Shown: in pieces, positions 6,583 through 18,392 of the stretch
How positions within the stretch are numbered: the stretch's first letter is position 1
Layout of the letters: every line of letters begins with the position of its first letter
Origin: Chromatiales bacterium
GTDB taxonomy: Bacteria; Pseudomonadota; Gammaproteobacteria; Steroidobacterales; GCA-2729495
Direction of reading: 5' to 3'
DNA length: 64,000 nt
NCBI GenBank assembly: GCA_016789885.1
Contig: JAEUPZ010000010.1
Span: 62,001-126,000 of the forward strand
Position numbers and translations under genes: made by a program
Notes under the pieces: generated by a model
What the model was told of the DNA's origin: nothing
Database searches by the model: none
Seen by the model: the letters and a program-made list of their open reading frames with translations, nothing else

Positions 6583-7945
6583 CGTGGCTCTCCTGGGGTG
6601 GGGGTAGTAGACGGATTTCGGACGCGGCGACGAGCTTGTCGACGTGGTCGGCCCAGCGTTGCCAGGCCGCGGCCTTCTCGTCGCGGAAATCGTGGTGCAG
6701 ATAGGCCAAGGTGGCGCCGCTGGTCATGCTGTGGTTCAGCACGGCCTTGATCAGATCCACCGAGTAGCCGAGTTTCTGCAGGCCGGACGCGCAGGTCCGC
6801 CGGAGGTCGTGCGGGCGCCAGTCGCCGATCTGTGCCACCGGGTCGATGAGCTCCTTGGCGATGCGCCGCGACCAGGCCGGCGGCCGGTTGCTCGCGCCGA
6901 AGACGTAGTCGATGCCGACGGTGCGGGGGAGGCTGTCCAGTACCCGCCGGGCCTGCCGGGACAGGAACACGACGAACTTCCGCCGGCGGTCCTTCGTGGA
7001 GCCCGCCGGGAATACCAGTTGGTTGGCATCGGGGTCGAAGTAGCCGCGGCCGGGGCGGGGGCGCCAGCACAGTGATTCCACCTCGCCGCCGCGCAGTCCC
7101 GTGTAGGCCATCAATTCGATGACCGGGCCGCAAGGCCAGCGGATCTGCCGGGCGGCCTTCACGATGGCCACGAGCTCATGGTCGGCCAGGACGCGGTCCC
7201 GCGGCTGATACGGGAACTTCGCGCCCAGCCGCAGCCCGGCGAGGGGCTTTTTCCAGTCCTCGAGGGCCTTGATGTCGGAGAGGCCCGTCGCCCAGTGCCA
7301 GATCGACCCGACCAGTACGGCCCGCTGCTTCGCGGTGTGCGGGGCCAGGGGCGCCTCGGGTTCCCCGTGGAACTGCTCGGCGCGCTGGCTCGGCGTCCGC
7401 AGCATCGCCTGGATCAGCAGCTGCACCACGCCCTTGGTCACCTCGAGCGCTGGGATGTCGCCGAACTGCCGGCCGTCGGCCAGGCGGACGCCGCAGATCG
7501 CGTTCACGGCGACGGCGGTATGCCGGTAGCGGGCGTGCACCTGGCTGGCGTACCGCTCGAGGTAGAGGTCGGCGACCTGCCGGAAGGTGAGGTCGCGCTG
7601 CTGCTCCTGCTCCACCTCGACGATGACCTGGTGGGCCACCTTCATGGCCTTGGCATCGGCGACCCGGCGCTGGTCGATGGGGTCGATGCCGTCCTCGATC
7701 TGGCGGCGGGCCGGGAGGGTCAGGCGGCGGGCCTCGGCGATGGTCACCTCGGGGAACGTGCCGAAGCCACCCATGCTGCGGGTGGTGCCCGTCCGGCGGC
7801 TCCGGTACTTCAGCTGCCAGACCCGGCTGCCGGCGTCGGTCACGCGCAGCTGCAGGTACTTGGTACACCGCTCGCGCAGGATGTCGCCGGGCTTCGCGGC
7901 GCGGATCGCGTTGTCGCGGAGCGTCTCGTAGACGTGCGTGGCCAT
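6569..7945 (-). CDS. int: Tyrosine-family site-specific integrase
   Basis: This 458-aa recombinase integrates and excises the element by strand exchange at att sites. It has an N-terminal arm-binding DUF4102-like domain (KYLQLRVTDAG, MGGFGTFPEVTIAEAR), a core-binding domain at about residues 115-215, and the catalytic domain. Catalytic residues are visible: Arg285 in YTGLRGGE, the Lys in GSTKDRRRK, His379 and Arg382 in RPHDLRR, the histidine in LNHS, and Tyr415 in LAYLHHDF. It resembles the P4/CP4-57 integrase group. The ATG at 7945 is preceded by a strong GGAGGG site. The gene is intact and reads into the element, so the right att site should lie just upstream, in 7946-8164. Confidence 0.95.
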   Translation of the reverse strand: MATHVYETLRDNAIRAAKPGDILRERCTKYLQLRVTDAGSRVWQLKYRSRRTGTTRSMGGFGTFPEVTIAEARRLTLPARRQIEDGIDPIDQRRVADAKAMKVAHQVIVEVEQEQQRDLTFRQVADLYLERYASQVHARYRHTAVAVNAICGVRLADGRQFGDIPALEVTKGVVQLLIQAMLRTPSQRAEQFHGEPEAPLAPHTAKQRAVLVGSIWHWATGLSDIKALEDWKKPLAGLRLGAKFPYQPRDRVLADHELVAIVKAARQIRWPCGPVIELMAYTGLRGGEVESLCWRPRPGRGYFDPDANQLVFPAGSTKDRRRKFVVFLSRQARRVLDSLPRTVGIDYVFGASNRPPAWSRRIAKELIDPVAQIGDWRPHDLRRTCASGLQKLGYSVDLIKAVLNHSMTSGATLAYLHHDFRDEKAAAWQRWADHVDKLVAASEIRLLPPPQESHDEAA

Positions 7946-7964
7946 GGTCCCTCCGATGCACCGG

Positions 7965-7979
7965 GTTGCACTGTGCAAC
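7965..7979. promoter_or_regulatory. Inverted repeat upstream of integrase
   Basis: A 15-base inverted repeat, GTTGCA-CTG-TGCAAC, lies 20 bases upstream of the integrase start, just before its ribosome-binding site. Its size and symmetry fit a dimeric repressor or autoregulatory operator. It could alternatively be a recombinase core site, but no matching copy is visible at the other end of the element because that end is outside the window. Confidence 0.4.
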
Positions 7980-8164
7980 TTCCGCGGCGAGTACGGATTC
8001 CGAGCACTGCTCGCGGGTTACTGCGGGAAGGTCTTACCACGCGAGAACTTGTGCACGGAAACTCGCGGATTGCTGCGGATTCGTGCGGTCGTCTGAGGGG
8101 GAATCTAGCGCGCTTCGAGAACATGGGCGCGTCCTGACGCGCCTGTCCGGGGGCGGCCCGGCGG
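7980..8164. other. Element-host junction region, candidate att zone
   Basis: No gene was found here. The segment contains three CGGATT motifs (7994-7999, 8066-8071, 8076-8081), two of them 10 bases apart, that could be arm-type integrase sites. It also has a perfect 7-bp inverted repeat GGCGCGT/ACGCGCC (8126-8143) just downstream of the host-like gene that ends at 8165. The attachment core cannot be defined without the left end of the element or an empty relative. Confidence 0.4.
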
Positions 8165-8479
8165 TCAGTCGTCCTGACGGCGGCCGCGGCTGCGCCGCTG
8201 GTCCTGTCCGCCGTACCAGTTGGACCCGATGGAGCCCTGGGGTGACCGCCGCTCGGCGTCTTCCTCGCGACGGTCCGGGAATTTCCGGTAACGGCACTGG
8301 CAGCCCGCCGGTCTCGTGCAGTCGCGGAGCGGAAGCAGGGGCGCTTCCGCGGCCAGGAAGCGCCGTCCGGCCACGGCGACTGCGGCCGCACAGGCACCGG
8401 CGCAGGGGATGATGGCCGCGGCCGGGTGGCTCGTGGTCCTGCCGGCGGGCTGCTCTGCGGAGGACTTGCCGGTGCCCAT
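8165..8479 (-). CDS. Small conserved-looking Cys-containing protein of unknown function
   Basis: A 104-aa protein with a conserved-looking core (IIPCAGACAAA, GRRFLAAEAPLLPLRDC, CQCRYRKFPDRREEDAERR). From memory this resembles a small uncharacterised family in proteobacteria with a pattern of RFLSxEAPxLPLxxC, CxC and DRRxxxRR. I cannot name a function. Cys53 to Cys62 form a Cx5-6CxC cluster that could bind metal. The C-terminus is Gly/Arg/Gln-rich and looks disordered. It is divergent from dapB across a 130-base gap and is most likely a host gene next to the prophage junction. It is not a known member of the dapB operon. Confidence 0.7.
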   Translation of the reverse strand: MGTGKSSAEQPAGRTTSHPAAAIIPCAGACAAAVAVAGRRFLAAEAPLLPLRDCTRPAGCQCRYRKFPDRREEDAERRSPQGSIGSNWYGGQDQRRSRGRRQDD

Positions 8480-8609
8480 GGCTGCTGCCTCGCTGCGGAA
8501 TCCTGTGATAGGCCAGTGTCCGGCACGGCGCCGGTCCCGTCCGTGACGGGGGTCGGCCATTGGCGGCGATTTCTGCGAACATGGCGGCCTTTCGGGGCAG
8601 GGGCAGTCG

Positions 8610-9401
8610 ATGCGTGGCGTGACGGTGCTGGGAGCCAATGGCCGCATGGGCCAGGCGCTCGTGCGACTTCTGGCCGACCATCCACGACTGCGGCTCGCCG
8701 GCGCGCTGACCGAGCCGGGGCATGCGGCCGTGGGCAGGGATGCGGGCGAGCTGGCGGGCATTGGTGCCAATGGGGTGCGGGTCACCGACCGCCTGCCCGA
8801 GGCGCTGGCGAATACCGAGGTGGTCATCGACTTCACGGCCGCTGCGGCGACGCCGGGCCACGTGCTGGCCTGTGCGGAACGCGGGCTACCGGTGGTCGTC
8901 GGGACGACGGGCATCGGGGGCGCGGGGGAGGCCGCCCTGAAGGCCGCGGCGGTGCGGGTGGCGGTGGTCTACAGCCGCAACATGAGCCTCGGCATCACCG
9001 TGCTCACGGAACTGGCGGCCCAGGCTGCCCGGTTGCTGGGGCCTGGCTTCGACATCGAGGTCGTCGAGGCGCACCACCGCCACAAGGTGGATGCCCCGTC
9101 CGGCACGGCGCTGCAGCTGGGCGAGGCGGTGGCTGCGGCCCGCCACCAGTCCCTGGCCGACGTGCGCGTCGACGACCGCAGCGGTGCGCGGCCGGCGGGC
9201 GGCATCGGCTTCGCCTCCATCCGGGCCGGCGCCATCGTCGGCGACCACAGCGTGCTGCTGGTGGGCGAGGAGGAGACCCTCGAGTTGCGTCACCATGCGG
9301 CGGACCGGGCGCTCTTCGCCCGCGGCGCGCTGCGGGCGGCCGACTGGGTCATCGGTCGTCCGGCTGGCCTCTACGGGATGCGCGACGTTCTCGGTCTTTA
9401 G
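8610..9401 (+). CDS. dapB: 4-hydroxy-tetrahydrodipicolinate reductase
   Basis: This enzyme reduces the DapA product with NAD(P)H to tetrahydrodipicolinate in the lysine/diaminopimelate pathway, feeding peptidoglycan and protein synthesis in the cytoplasm. The 263-aa product has the Rossmann motif VLGANGRMGQAL at the N-terminus, VVGTTG in the nucleotide site, and the catalytic/substrate segment VEAHHRHKVDAPSGTA. The length matches the family (about 265-270). The ATG at 8610 follows a GGGGCAG purine stretch. It lies 193 bases upstream of carA, an order conserved in gammaproteobacteria, where dnaJ normally precedes dapB. Confidence 0.97.
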   Translation: MRGVTVLGANGRMGQALVRLLADHPRLRLAGALTEPGHAAVGRDAGELAGIGANGVRVTDRLPEALANTEVVIDFTAAAATPGHVLACAERGLPVVVGTTGIGGAGEAALKAAAVRVAVVYSRNMSLGITVLTELAAQAARLLGPGFDIEVVEAHHRHKVDAPSGTALQLGEAVAAARHQSLADVRVDDRSGARPAGGIGFASIRAGAIVGDHSVLLVGEEETLELRHHAADRALFARGALRAADWVIGRPAGLYGMRDVLGL

Positions 9402-9412
9402 CGCCGCCGGGG

Positions 9413-9441
9413 TTACGGTGGCCCCACGCGTCGTTTAAAAT
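9413..9441 (+). promoter_or_regulatory. Candidate carA promoter
   Basis: A TAAAAT -10 hexamer (9436-9441, five of six consensus bases) sits in an AT-rich TTTAAAAT island in the GC-rich dapB-carA gap. A weak -35 (TTACGG, 9413-9418) lies 17 bases upstream. It would give a leader of roughly 145 bases before carA, long enough for regulatory RNA structure. Confidence 0.5.
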
Positions 9442-9594
9442 GCGCCGGGTCCCCAGTCCGCACGGAACGCCTGCGGGGCCGCAAGGCGCGCTCGCCGCAG
9501 GCGTGCGCGTAGGCCGCGGGTTCGCCCGCGGCCGTGCGGCGCAGGCGTGTCCGGCTGCGGCCCCGCGTTTCCCCAGTTCTCGAGGTGTTCGGTG

Positions 9595-10758
9595 ATGGAG
9601 CCAGCGCTGCTCGCACTTCAGGATGGCACGGTCTTTCGCGGCGTCTCCATCGGGGCGCCGGGCCGCACCATCGGCGAGGTGGTCTTCAATACGGCGCTGA
9701 CCGGATACCAGGAGATCCTGTCGGACCCCTCGTACTGCCGGCAGATCGTCACGCTGACCTACCCGCACATCGGCAACGTCGGCACGAACGCCGACGACCA
9801 GGAAAGCGACAAGGTCTACGCGGCGGGCCTGGTAATCCGTGATCTGCCAGCGCTTTACAGCAACTTCCGCGGCGAGGTGTCGCTGCCGGAGTACCTGCGG
9901 CGGGCCGGCACCGTGGCGATTGCCGAGATCGACACCCGCAAGCTCACGCGCATCCTCCGCGACAAGGGCGCCCAGTCCGGCTGCATCATGACCGGCGCCG
10001 ACGCCGACCCCCGCGTCGCCATCGAGCATGCGCGGCGTTTTCCGGGTCTCGCGGGCATGGACCTCGCGCGCATCGTCAGCTGCAAGGAGCCCTACCAGTG
10101 GAGCCTCGGCACCAACTGGCCCAAGGCTGCCCCGGTGCGGCCCCGCCGGACCGGCGTGCTCGAGGTCGTCGCCTACGACTTCGGCATCAAGCGCAACATC
10201 CTCCGGCTGCTGGTCGACCAAGGCTGCCGCGTGACCGTCGTCCCGGCCCAGACCCCGGCCTCCACGGTGCTCGGCATGGAGCCCGACGGCGTCTTTCTGT
10301 CCAACGGTCCGGGTGACCCCGAGCCCTGCGACTACGCCATCGCGGCGATCCGCGACATCCTCGCGGCCGGCGTTCCGGTCTTCGGCATCTGTCTCGGCCA
10401 CCAGCTGCTGGGCCTGGCGAGCGGCGCCCGCACGGTGAAGATGAAGTTCGGCCACCACGGCGCCAACCACCCGGTGCAGGACCTGGCCACGGGCCGGGTC
10501 ATGATCACGAGCCAGAACCACGGCTTTGCCGTGGACGAGGCGACGCTGCCGCCCACGCTGCGCCCGACGCACCGGTCCCTCTTCGACAACTCGCTGCAGG
10601 GAATCGAGCGAACCGACTGTCCGGCCTTCAGTTTCCAGGGGCATCCCGAGGCGAGCCCCGGACCCCACGACCTGCTGCCCCTGTTCGCCCGGTTCACGGC
10701 CCTGATGCGGGCCCGCGACCCCGGTGCCGGCCCCCGCGCCGCCGCCGGCAGCCAGTAA
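9595..10758 (+). CDS. carA: Carbamoyl-phosphate synthase small (glutaminase) subunit
   Basis: CarA hydrolyses glutamine and channels ammonia to CarB for carbamoyl phosphate, the precursor of arginine and pyrimidines. The 387-aa protein has the CPSase small-chain N-domain followed by a class I glutamine amidotransferase domain. The nucleophile Cys266 lies in FGICLGHQ and the His-Glu pair in [11 protein letters not shown]. The ATG at 9595 ([11 protein letters not shown]) aligns with the family N-terminus. A GTG lies directly before it and another at 9547, but upstream residues look non-conserved. The gene is followed after 12 bases by carB. Confidence 0.97.
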   Translation: MEPALLALQDGTVFRGVSIGAPGRTIGEVVFNTALTGYQEILSDPSYCRQIVTLTYPHIGNVGTNADDQESDKVYAAGLVIRDLPALYSNFRGEVSLPEYLRRAGTVAIAEIDTRKLTRILRDKGAQSGCIMTGADADPRVAIEHARRFPGLAGMDLARIVSCKEPYQWSLGTNWPKAAPVRPRRTGVLEVVAYDFGIKRNILRLLVDQGCRVTVVPAQTPASTVLGMEPDGVFLSNGPGDPEPCDYAIAAIRDILAAGVPVFGICLGHQLLGLASGARTVKMKFGHHGANHPVQDLATGRVMITSQNHGFAVDEATLPPTLRPTHRSLFDNSLQGIERTDCPAFSFQGHPEASPGPHDLLPLFARFTALMRARDPGAGPRAAAGSQ

Positions 10759-10770
10759 CCCAGGACTGCC

Positions 10771-13991
<3,221 letters not shown>

Positions 13992-13995
<4 letters not shown>

Positions 13996-14468
13996 GGAAG
14001 GTTCCGCTGACGGCCCGGGGCGCCGAGCGCCTGCGGGAAGAGATCAAGTCCCTCAAGACCGAGGCCCGGCCGCGGGTGATCAAGGCCATCGCCGAGGCCC
14101 GCGGGCACGGTGACCTGAAGGAGAACGCCGAGTACCACGCCGCCAAGGAAGAGCAGGGGTTCATCGAGGGCCGCATCCGCGAGCTCGAGAACATGCTGGC
14201 CAACGCCGAGGTCATCGACGTGACCCGGTTCGGCACGACGGGGAGGGTGGTCTTCGGTGCCACCGTCGGCCTCGTCGACGAGGCCGACGGCCGCCAGGTG
14301 CGCTACCAGATCGTCGGCGAGTACGAGGCAGACATGAAGGCCGGCCTCATCTCGGTGACCTCGCCCATCGCCCGCGCCCTCATCGGCAAGGAGCAGGGCG
14401 ACGAGGTATCGGTGGCCGTGCCGGGCGGCGAGAAGGTCTTCGAGATCGTCAGCGTCGACTACGCTTGA
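13992..14468 (+). CDS. greA: Transcription elongation factor GreA
   Basis: GreA enters the RNA polymerase secondary channel and stimulates cleavage of backtracked RNA. The 158-aa product has the N-terminal coiled coil with the tip acidic pair in the conserved [16 protein letters not shown] segment (about residues 41-56). The C-terminal FKBP-like domain ends [10 protein letters not shown]. The length is exactly typical. The GTG start overlaps the carB stop, and an alternative start is unlikely because the N-terminus ([15 protein letters not shown]) aligns. Its tail overlaps the convergent yhbY gene by 10 bases. Confidence 0.97.
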
Positions 14469-14779
14469 GGTCGTCCCGGGGCCGGCAGCGCCAGGCGTGC
14501 GCCGGCCGGGTCGGGCCGGTAGAGGACCGCCACATGGCCAATGCGCGTGACCAGTACCGCGCCCGTCCGGGCGAGGATCGATTCGAGCATCGCCTCGCGG
14601 TCCCCCCGGTCGCCCGTGGACGCCAGCCGCAGTTTCACGAGTTCGTGATGGCAGAGCACCCGGTCGAGCTCCTCCAGGAAGGCCGGCGTCACGCCGGCCC
14701 CGCCCACCCGGGCCAGGGGCTTCAGCTTGTGCGCAAGGCCCCGGAGGTGGCGGCGCTGGGCTTCGGTCAGTGCAATCAT
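14459..14779 (-). CDS. yhbY: YhbY-family RNA-binding protein (CRS1/YhbY domain)
   Basis: A 106-aa ribosome-associated RNA-binding protein of the CRM (CRS1-YhbY) family, linked in E. coli to 50S subunit assembly. Seen here: [23 protein letters not shown] at the N-terminus, the family GxxG-like loop ([17 protein letters not shown]), and [20 protein letters not shown] then GHVAVLYRP. The ATG at 14779 (MIALTEAQ) was chosen because it matches the usual start. Longer in-frame extensions would run into the divergent rlmE. The position between greA and rlmE, on the opposite strand, is the normal gammaproteobacterial arrangement. Confidence 0.93.
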   Translation of the reverse strand: MIALTEAQRRHLRGLAHKLKPLARVGGAGVTPAFLEELDRVLCHHELVKLRLASTGDRGDREAMLESILARTGAVLVTRIGHVAVLYRPDPAGARLALPAPGRPQA

Positions 14780-14867
14780 CGGGTGTGGCCGGGGCGGGTC
14801 GTGGTTTCTCGTGCGGCGCAGTATACCGGCCCGGACCGGGTGCCGGCGCGGCTGCCGGGCCGCGATC

Positions 14868-15488
14868 GTGGCTAAGGGCGGCTCCAGCACCCGCTGGAAG
14901 CAGCGGCAGGCCCGGGATCCCTATGTCCGCCGCGCCCAGGCGGAGGGCTGGCGCTCCCGCGCCATCTACAAGCTCGAGGAGATCCAGCAGAAGGACCGCA
15001 TCCTCGCCCGGGGCCAGACCGTAGTGGACCTCGGGGCGGCCCCGGGCGCCTGGTGCCAGTTCGCGACCCGGGTCGTCGGCGCCAGCGGCCGCATAATCGC
15101 CCTGGACCTGCTGGAGATGGATCCGCTGCCAGGGGTCGAGTTCATCCAGGGCGACTTCCAGGACGAAGGCATATTCAACGAATTGCTGTCCCGGGTGGGC
15201 CCGGGCAGGGTGGACGTGGTGCTGTCGGACATGGCCCCGAACATGACCGGGATGCGCGCGATCGACCAGCCCCGGTCGATGTACCTCGCGGAGCTGGCCC
15301 TCGACTTCGCCGGCCGGGTGTTGCGGCCGGGCGGGAGCTTCGTCGCCAAGCTCTTCCAGGGCGAGGGCTTCACCGGGTTCGTGACGCTGGCACGGTCCCG
15401 CTTCGAGGAGGTGCGGCTGCGCAAGCCCGCGGCCTCGCGACCGGAAAACCGGGAGATCTATCTGGTGGCGCGGAACTTCCGGTTGTAG
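14868..15488 (+). CDS. rlmE: 23S rRNA (uridine-2552-2'-O)-methyltransferase
   Basis: RlmE (FtsJ/RrmJ) methylates U2552 in the 23S A-loop with S-adenosylmethionine, late in 50S assembly. The GTG at 14868 (VAKGGSSTRWKQRQARDPYV) gives 206 aa, close to the 209 of E. coli. Longer frames are not conserved. The SAM motif VVDLGAAPGAWCQ (about residues 47-59), the LSDMAPNMTG segment with its catalytic Asp, and the FVAKLFQGEG catalytic Lys are present. It is divergent from yhbY and lies 57 bases upstream of ftsH, its usual partner. A heat-inducible rlmE-ftsH operon is known in E. coli but no sigma-32 site was verified here. Confidence 0.96.
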   Translation: MAKGGSSTRWKQRQARDPYVRRAQAEGWRSRAIYKLEEIQQKDRILARGQTVVDLGAAPGAWCQFATRVVGASGRIIALDLLEMDPLPGVEFIQGDFQDEGIFNELLSRVGPGRVDVVLSDMAPNMTGMRAIDQPRSMYLAELALDFAGRVLRPGGSFVAKLFQGEGFTGFVTLARSRFEEVRLRKPAASRPENREIYLVARNFRL

Positions 15489-15545
15489 TAGGGTCGTAAG
15501 TGAGTAGCCCCCTAAGGCATTGATCCCGCAGGAGACCATCTTCCC

Positions 15546-17477
15546 GTGCTGAACGATCTGGCCAAGAACATCATCCTCTGGGTCGTCATCGCCGTCGTGC
15601 TGCTGACGCTCTTCCAGAGCTTCGGCACGGGGCCGCGGCAGACGGAGGCGCTCGAGTACTCCGAGTTCCTGCAGCTCGTCGAATCGGGGCAGGTCGACCA
15701 GGTCGTCTTCGAGGGCGACACGATCCGCGGCCTGCGCAGCACGGGCGAGCGGTTCACCACCTACAGCCCCGAGACCGACAACACGGCGCTGATCGGCGAG
15801 CTCAAGAAGAACCGCGTGCGCATCTCCGCCACGGCGCCGAAGGGCCAGAACATCCTGGTCAGCCTCTTCATCAACTCGTTCCCGGTCCTGCTGCTGATCG
15901 CCGTCTGGGTCTACTTCATGCGCCAGATGCAGGGCGGTGGCGGCGGCCGGGGTGCAATGTCCTTCGGCAAGAGCCGCGCGCGCCTGCTCGGCGAGGACCA
16001 GGTCAAGGTGACCTTCGCCGACGTGGCCGGCGTCGAGGAAGCCAAGGAGGAGGTTGGCGAGATCGTCGACTTCCTGAAGGACCCGGCCAAGTTCCAGCGG
16101 CTCGGCGGCAAGATCCCGAAGGGCGTGCTGATGGTCGGCTCGCCGGGCACCGGCAAGACGCTGCTGGCCCGCGCCATCGCCGGCGAGGCCAAGGTGCCGT
16201 TCTTCACCATCTCGGGCTCCGACTTCGTCGAGATGTTCGTCGGCGTCGGTGCCTCCCGCGTCCGCGACATGTTCGAGCAGGCCAAGAAGCACGCGCCCTG
16301 CATCATCTTCATCGACGAGATCGACGCGGTGGGCCGCCACCGCGGCGCCGGGCTCGGCGGCGGCCACGACGAGCGTGAGCAGACGCTGAACCAGCTGCTC
16401 GTCGAGATGGACGGTTTCGAGGGCAATGAGGGCATCATCGTCATCGCCGCCACCAACCGGCCCGACGTGCTCGACCCTGCGCTGCTGCGCCCGGGCCGCT
16501 TCGACCGCCAGGTCGTGGTGCCCCTGCCGGACGTGCGGGGCCGCGAGCAGATCCTGAAGGTCCACATGCGCAAGGTGCCGCTGGCCGACGACGTGCGGCC
16601 CGGCGTCATCGCCCGGGGCACCCCCGGCTTCTCCGGCGCGGACCTGGCCAACCTGGTGAACGAGGCGGCACTCTTCGCGGCCCGCGCCAACCGGCGCACC
16701 GTCACCATGGACGAGTTCGAGAAGGCCAAGGACAAGATCCTGATGGGTGCCGAGCGGCGATCCATGGTCATGAACGAGTCCGAGAAGAAGCTCACGGCCT
16801 ACCACGAGGCCGGGCACGCCATCGTCGGGCTGACGGTTCCTGACCACGATCCCGTTTACAAGGTCACGATCATCCCGCGCGGCCGGGCCCTGGGCGTCAC
16901 GATGTTCCTGCCCGAAGAGGACCGCTACAGCTACAGCAAGCGCCGCCTCAACAGCCAGATCGCGAGCCTGTTCGGCGGGCGCATCGCCGAGGAGATCGTC
17001 TTCGGCAAGGACGCCGTCACCACCGGCGCCTCCAACGACATCGAGCGCGCCACTGACATCGCCCGGAACATGGTCACCAAGTGGGGGCTGTCCGAGCGTC
17101 TCGGTCCCCAGACCTACACCGAGGAGGACGGCGAGGTCTTCCTGGGCCGCTCGGTGACCCAGCACAAGCAGGTCTCCGACGTCACGATCCACGCCATCGA
17201 CGAAGAAGTCCGGCAGATCATCGACACCAACTACGAGCTGGCGCGGAACATCCTCGTGACCAACCTCGACAAGCTCCACGTCATGGCCGGTGCCCTCATG
17301 AAGTACGAGACCATCGACGAGGGGCAGATCCGCGACATCATGGCCGGCCGCGAGCCGCGCCCGCCCCAGGACTGGGACAGCGCCGGACCGACGGCACCCG
17401 TCACTGGCATGGGCGGTGCCAAGCCCGATGATCCGGGCCTCGGCGAGCCGGCCAGCCAGCACCGGACCCGCACCTGA
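15546..17477 (+). CDS. ftsH: ATP-dependent membrane zinc metalloprotease FtsH
   Basis: FtsH degrades misfolded membrane proteins and short-lived regulators. The 643-aa product has two N-terminal membrane segments (about residues 8-26 and 103-123) bracketing a small periplasmic domain. The AAA module follows (Walker A GSPGTGKT, Walker [12 protein letters not shown], the second-region [20 protein letters not shown]), then the zinc protease site HEAGH near residue 418. The C-terminal tail is hydrophilic. A GTG start (15546) follows an AGGAG site. A strong hairpin terminator lies 29 bases downstream, before folP. Confidence 0.98.
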   Translation: MLNDLAKNIILWVVIAVVLLTLFQSFGTGPRQTEALEYSEFLQLVESGQVDQVVFEGDTIRGLRSTGERFTTYSPETDNTALIGELKKNRVRISATAPKGQNILVSLFINSFPVLLLIAVWVYFMRQMQGGGGGRGAMSFGKSRARLLGEDQVKVTFADVAGVEEAKEEVGEIVDFLKDPAKFQRLGGKIPKGVLMVGSPGTGKTLLARAIAGEAKVPFFTISGSDFVEMFVGVGASRVRDMFEQAKKHAPCIIFIDEIDAVGRHRGAGLGGGHDEREQTLNQLLVEMDGFEGNEGIIVIAATNRPDVLDPALLRPGRFDRQVVVPLPDVRGREQILKVHMRKVPLADDVRPGVIARGTPGFSGADLANLVNEAALFAARANRRTVTMDEFEKAKDKILMGAERRSMVMNESEKKLTAYHEAGHAIVGLTVPDHDPVYKVTIIPRGRALGVTMFLPEEDRYSYSKRRLNSQIASLFGGRIAEEIVFGKDAVTTGASNDIERATDIARNMVTKWGLSERLGPQTYTEEDGEVFLGRSVTQHKQVSDVTIHAIDEEVRQIIDTNYELARNILVTNLDKLHVMAGALMKYETIDEGQIRDIMAGREPRPPQDWDSAGPTAPVTGMGGAKPDDPGLGEPASQHRTRT

Positions 17478-17505
17478 CGCGCCGGTCCGGCCGCGAGCGA
17501 CACGC

Positions 17506-17533
17506 CATCGGGGTGCCTGCGGGCACCCCGATG
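17506..17533 (+). terminator. Hairpin terminator after ftsH
   Basis: A perfect 12-bp stem (CATCGGGGTGCC / GGCACCCCGATG) with a 4-base loop lies 29 bases after the ftsH stop and is followed by CGTTTGGG. The T-run is short, so it may be a partial terminator that lets some transcription reach folP-glmM. Confidence 0.7.
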
Positions 17534-17559
17534 CGTTTGGGCCCTGCTGTCTCCCGCCC

Positions 17560-18390
17560 ATGCTGACCATTCCCTGTCGCCGCCGCCCGCTGCCGCTGGA
17601 CCGCGCCCGGGTCATGGGTGTGCTGAACGTCACCCCGGACTCGTTCTCCGACGGAGGCCGGTTCACGTCCGTGGCCGAGGCCGTGGCCGCCGCGCTCGCG
17701 CTGGCCGGGGAGGGCGCCGACATCGTGGACGTCGGCGGCGAGTCGACCCGCCCGGGGGCCCGCCCCGTGCCGGTGGCCGACGAGCTGGCCCGGGTGGTGC
17801 CGGTGGTGGCCGGGCTCCGCCGCGCCAGCGACGTGCTGATCTCCGTGGATACCAGCGAGCCCGCGGTCATGGAGTCCGCCGTCGCTGCGGGTGCTGACCT
17901 CATCAACGACGTGCGGGCGCTTCGCCGTCCGGGGGCGCTCGCGGCGGCGGCGCGGCTGCAGGTGCCGGTCGTGCTGATGCACATGCAGGGCGAGCCGGCC
18001 ACCATGCAGCAGGCGCCGGCCTACGACGACGTGGTGGCCGAAGTGCTGGCCTTCCTCGCGGACCGGATCGCGGCCTGCATCACGGCGGGGCTGGCGAGGG
18101 CGTCACTTATAATTGACCCCGGTTTCGGGTTCGGCAAACGGCCGGCCGACAACCTGGCGCTGCTGGAGGGTCTCCATCGCTTCCGCGCCCTCGGCGTACC
18201 GCTGCTGGCGGGCTTGTCGCGGAAGTCGCTGATCGGGCACCTGACCGGGGCCGCCATCGCTGAACGCCGGGGCGGCAGCATCGCCCTGGCCCTGGCCGCC
18301 CGCGCGAAGGGTGCCGACATCCTGCGCGTGCATGACGTGGCGGATACGGTCCAGGCGCTCGCGGTCGCCGCCGCCCTCGGGGAGAATTGA
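17560..18390 (+). CDS. folP: Dihydropteroate synthase
   Basis: FolP condenses p-aminobenzoate with the pterin pyrophosphate in folate synthesis and is the sulfonamide target. The 276-aa TIM-barrel shows the signature VMGVLNVTPDSFSDGGRF (about residues 18-35), DVGGESTRPGA, the LINDV segment, MHMQGEP, and LIIDPGFGFGK. The ATG at 17560 gives the normal length. Upstream in-frame codons fall within the ftsH 3' end and terminator. Its stop is 2 bases before the glmM ATG. A perfect TATAAT inside the gene (18108-18113) uses unusual codons and may be an internal promoter. Confidence 0.96.
   Translation: MLTIPCRRRPLPLDRARVMGVLNVTPDSFSDGGRFTSVAEAVAAALALAGEGADIVDVGGESTRPGARPVPVADELARVVPVVAGLRRASDVLISVDTSEPAVMESAVAAGADLINDVRALRRPGALAAAARLQVPVVLMHMQGEPATMQQAPAYDDVVAEVLAFLADRIAACITAGLARASLIIDPGFGFGKRPADNLALLEGLHRFRALGVPLLAGLSRKSLIGHLTGAAIAERRGGSIALALAARAKGADILRVHDVADTVQALAVAAALGEN
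18108..18113 (+). promoter_or_regulatory. Candidate internal -10 element inside folP
   Basis: A perfect TATAAT occurs within codons CTT-ATA-ATT (Leu-Ile-Ile), an unusually AT-rich run in a gene that otherwise prefers C/G-ending codons. No convincing -35 was found. It lies 285 bases upstream of glmM and could drive glmM expression independently of folP. Confidence 0.35.
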
Positions 18391-18392
18391 CC

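Larger units (their letters stand above)
1..8140. mobile_element. Prophage / phage-like integrated element, right end
   Basis: An uninterrupted minus-strand block holds an integrase at its right end, a RepA-like ATPase and AlpA-like regulator in the middle, and a VRR-NUC nuclease plus small and large terminase subunits at the left. These are phage hallmark genes. The element continues past the left edge, where portal, capsid and tail genes would be expected. Genes are packed with 4-14 base overlaps, as in phage operons. The right boundary is not pinned down. It must lie between the integrase start (7945) and the first apparent host gene (ending at 8165). No tRNA gene flanks it. Confidence 0.85.

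Noticed and set aside
8126..8143. Perfect inverted repeat GGCGCGT/ACGCGCC as a terminator of the 8165-8479 gene
   Set aside because: No T-run follows on the minus strand. It was kept only as a possible junction feature.
1..8164. Tail or lysis genes, toxin-antitoxin or defence genes in the prophage
   Set aside because: None can be recognised; the visible part holds only integration, replication and packaging genes.
15081..15110. CATAAT in rlmE as a promoter for ftsH
   Set aside because: It lies over 400 bases upstream of ftsH with no -35; weaker than the folP and tpiA cases.
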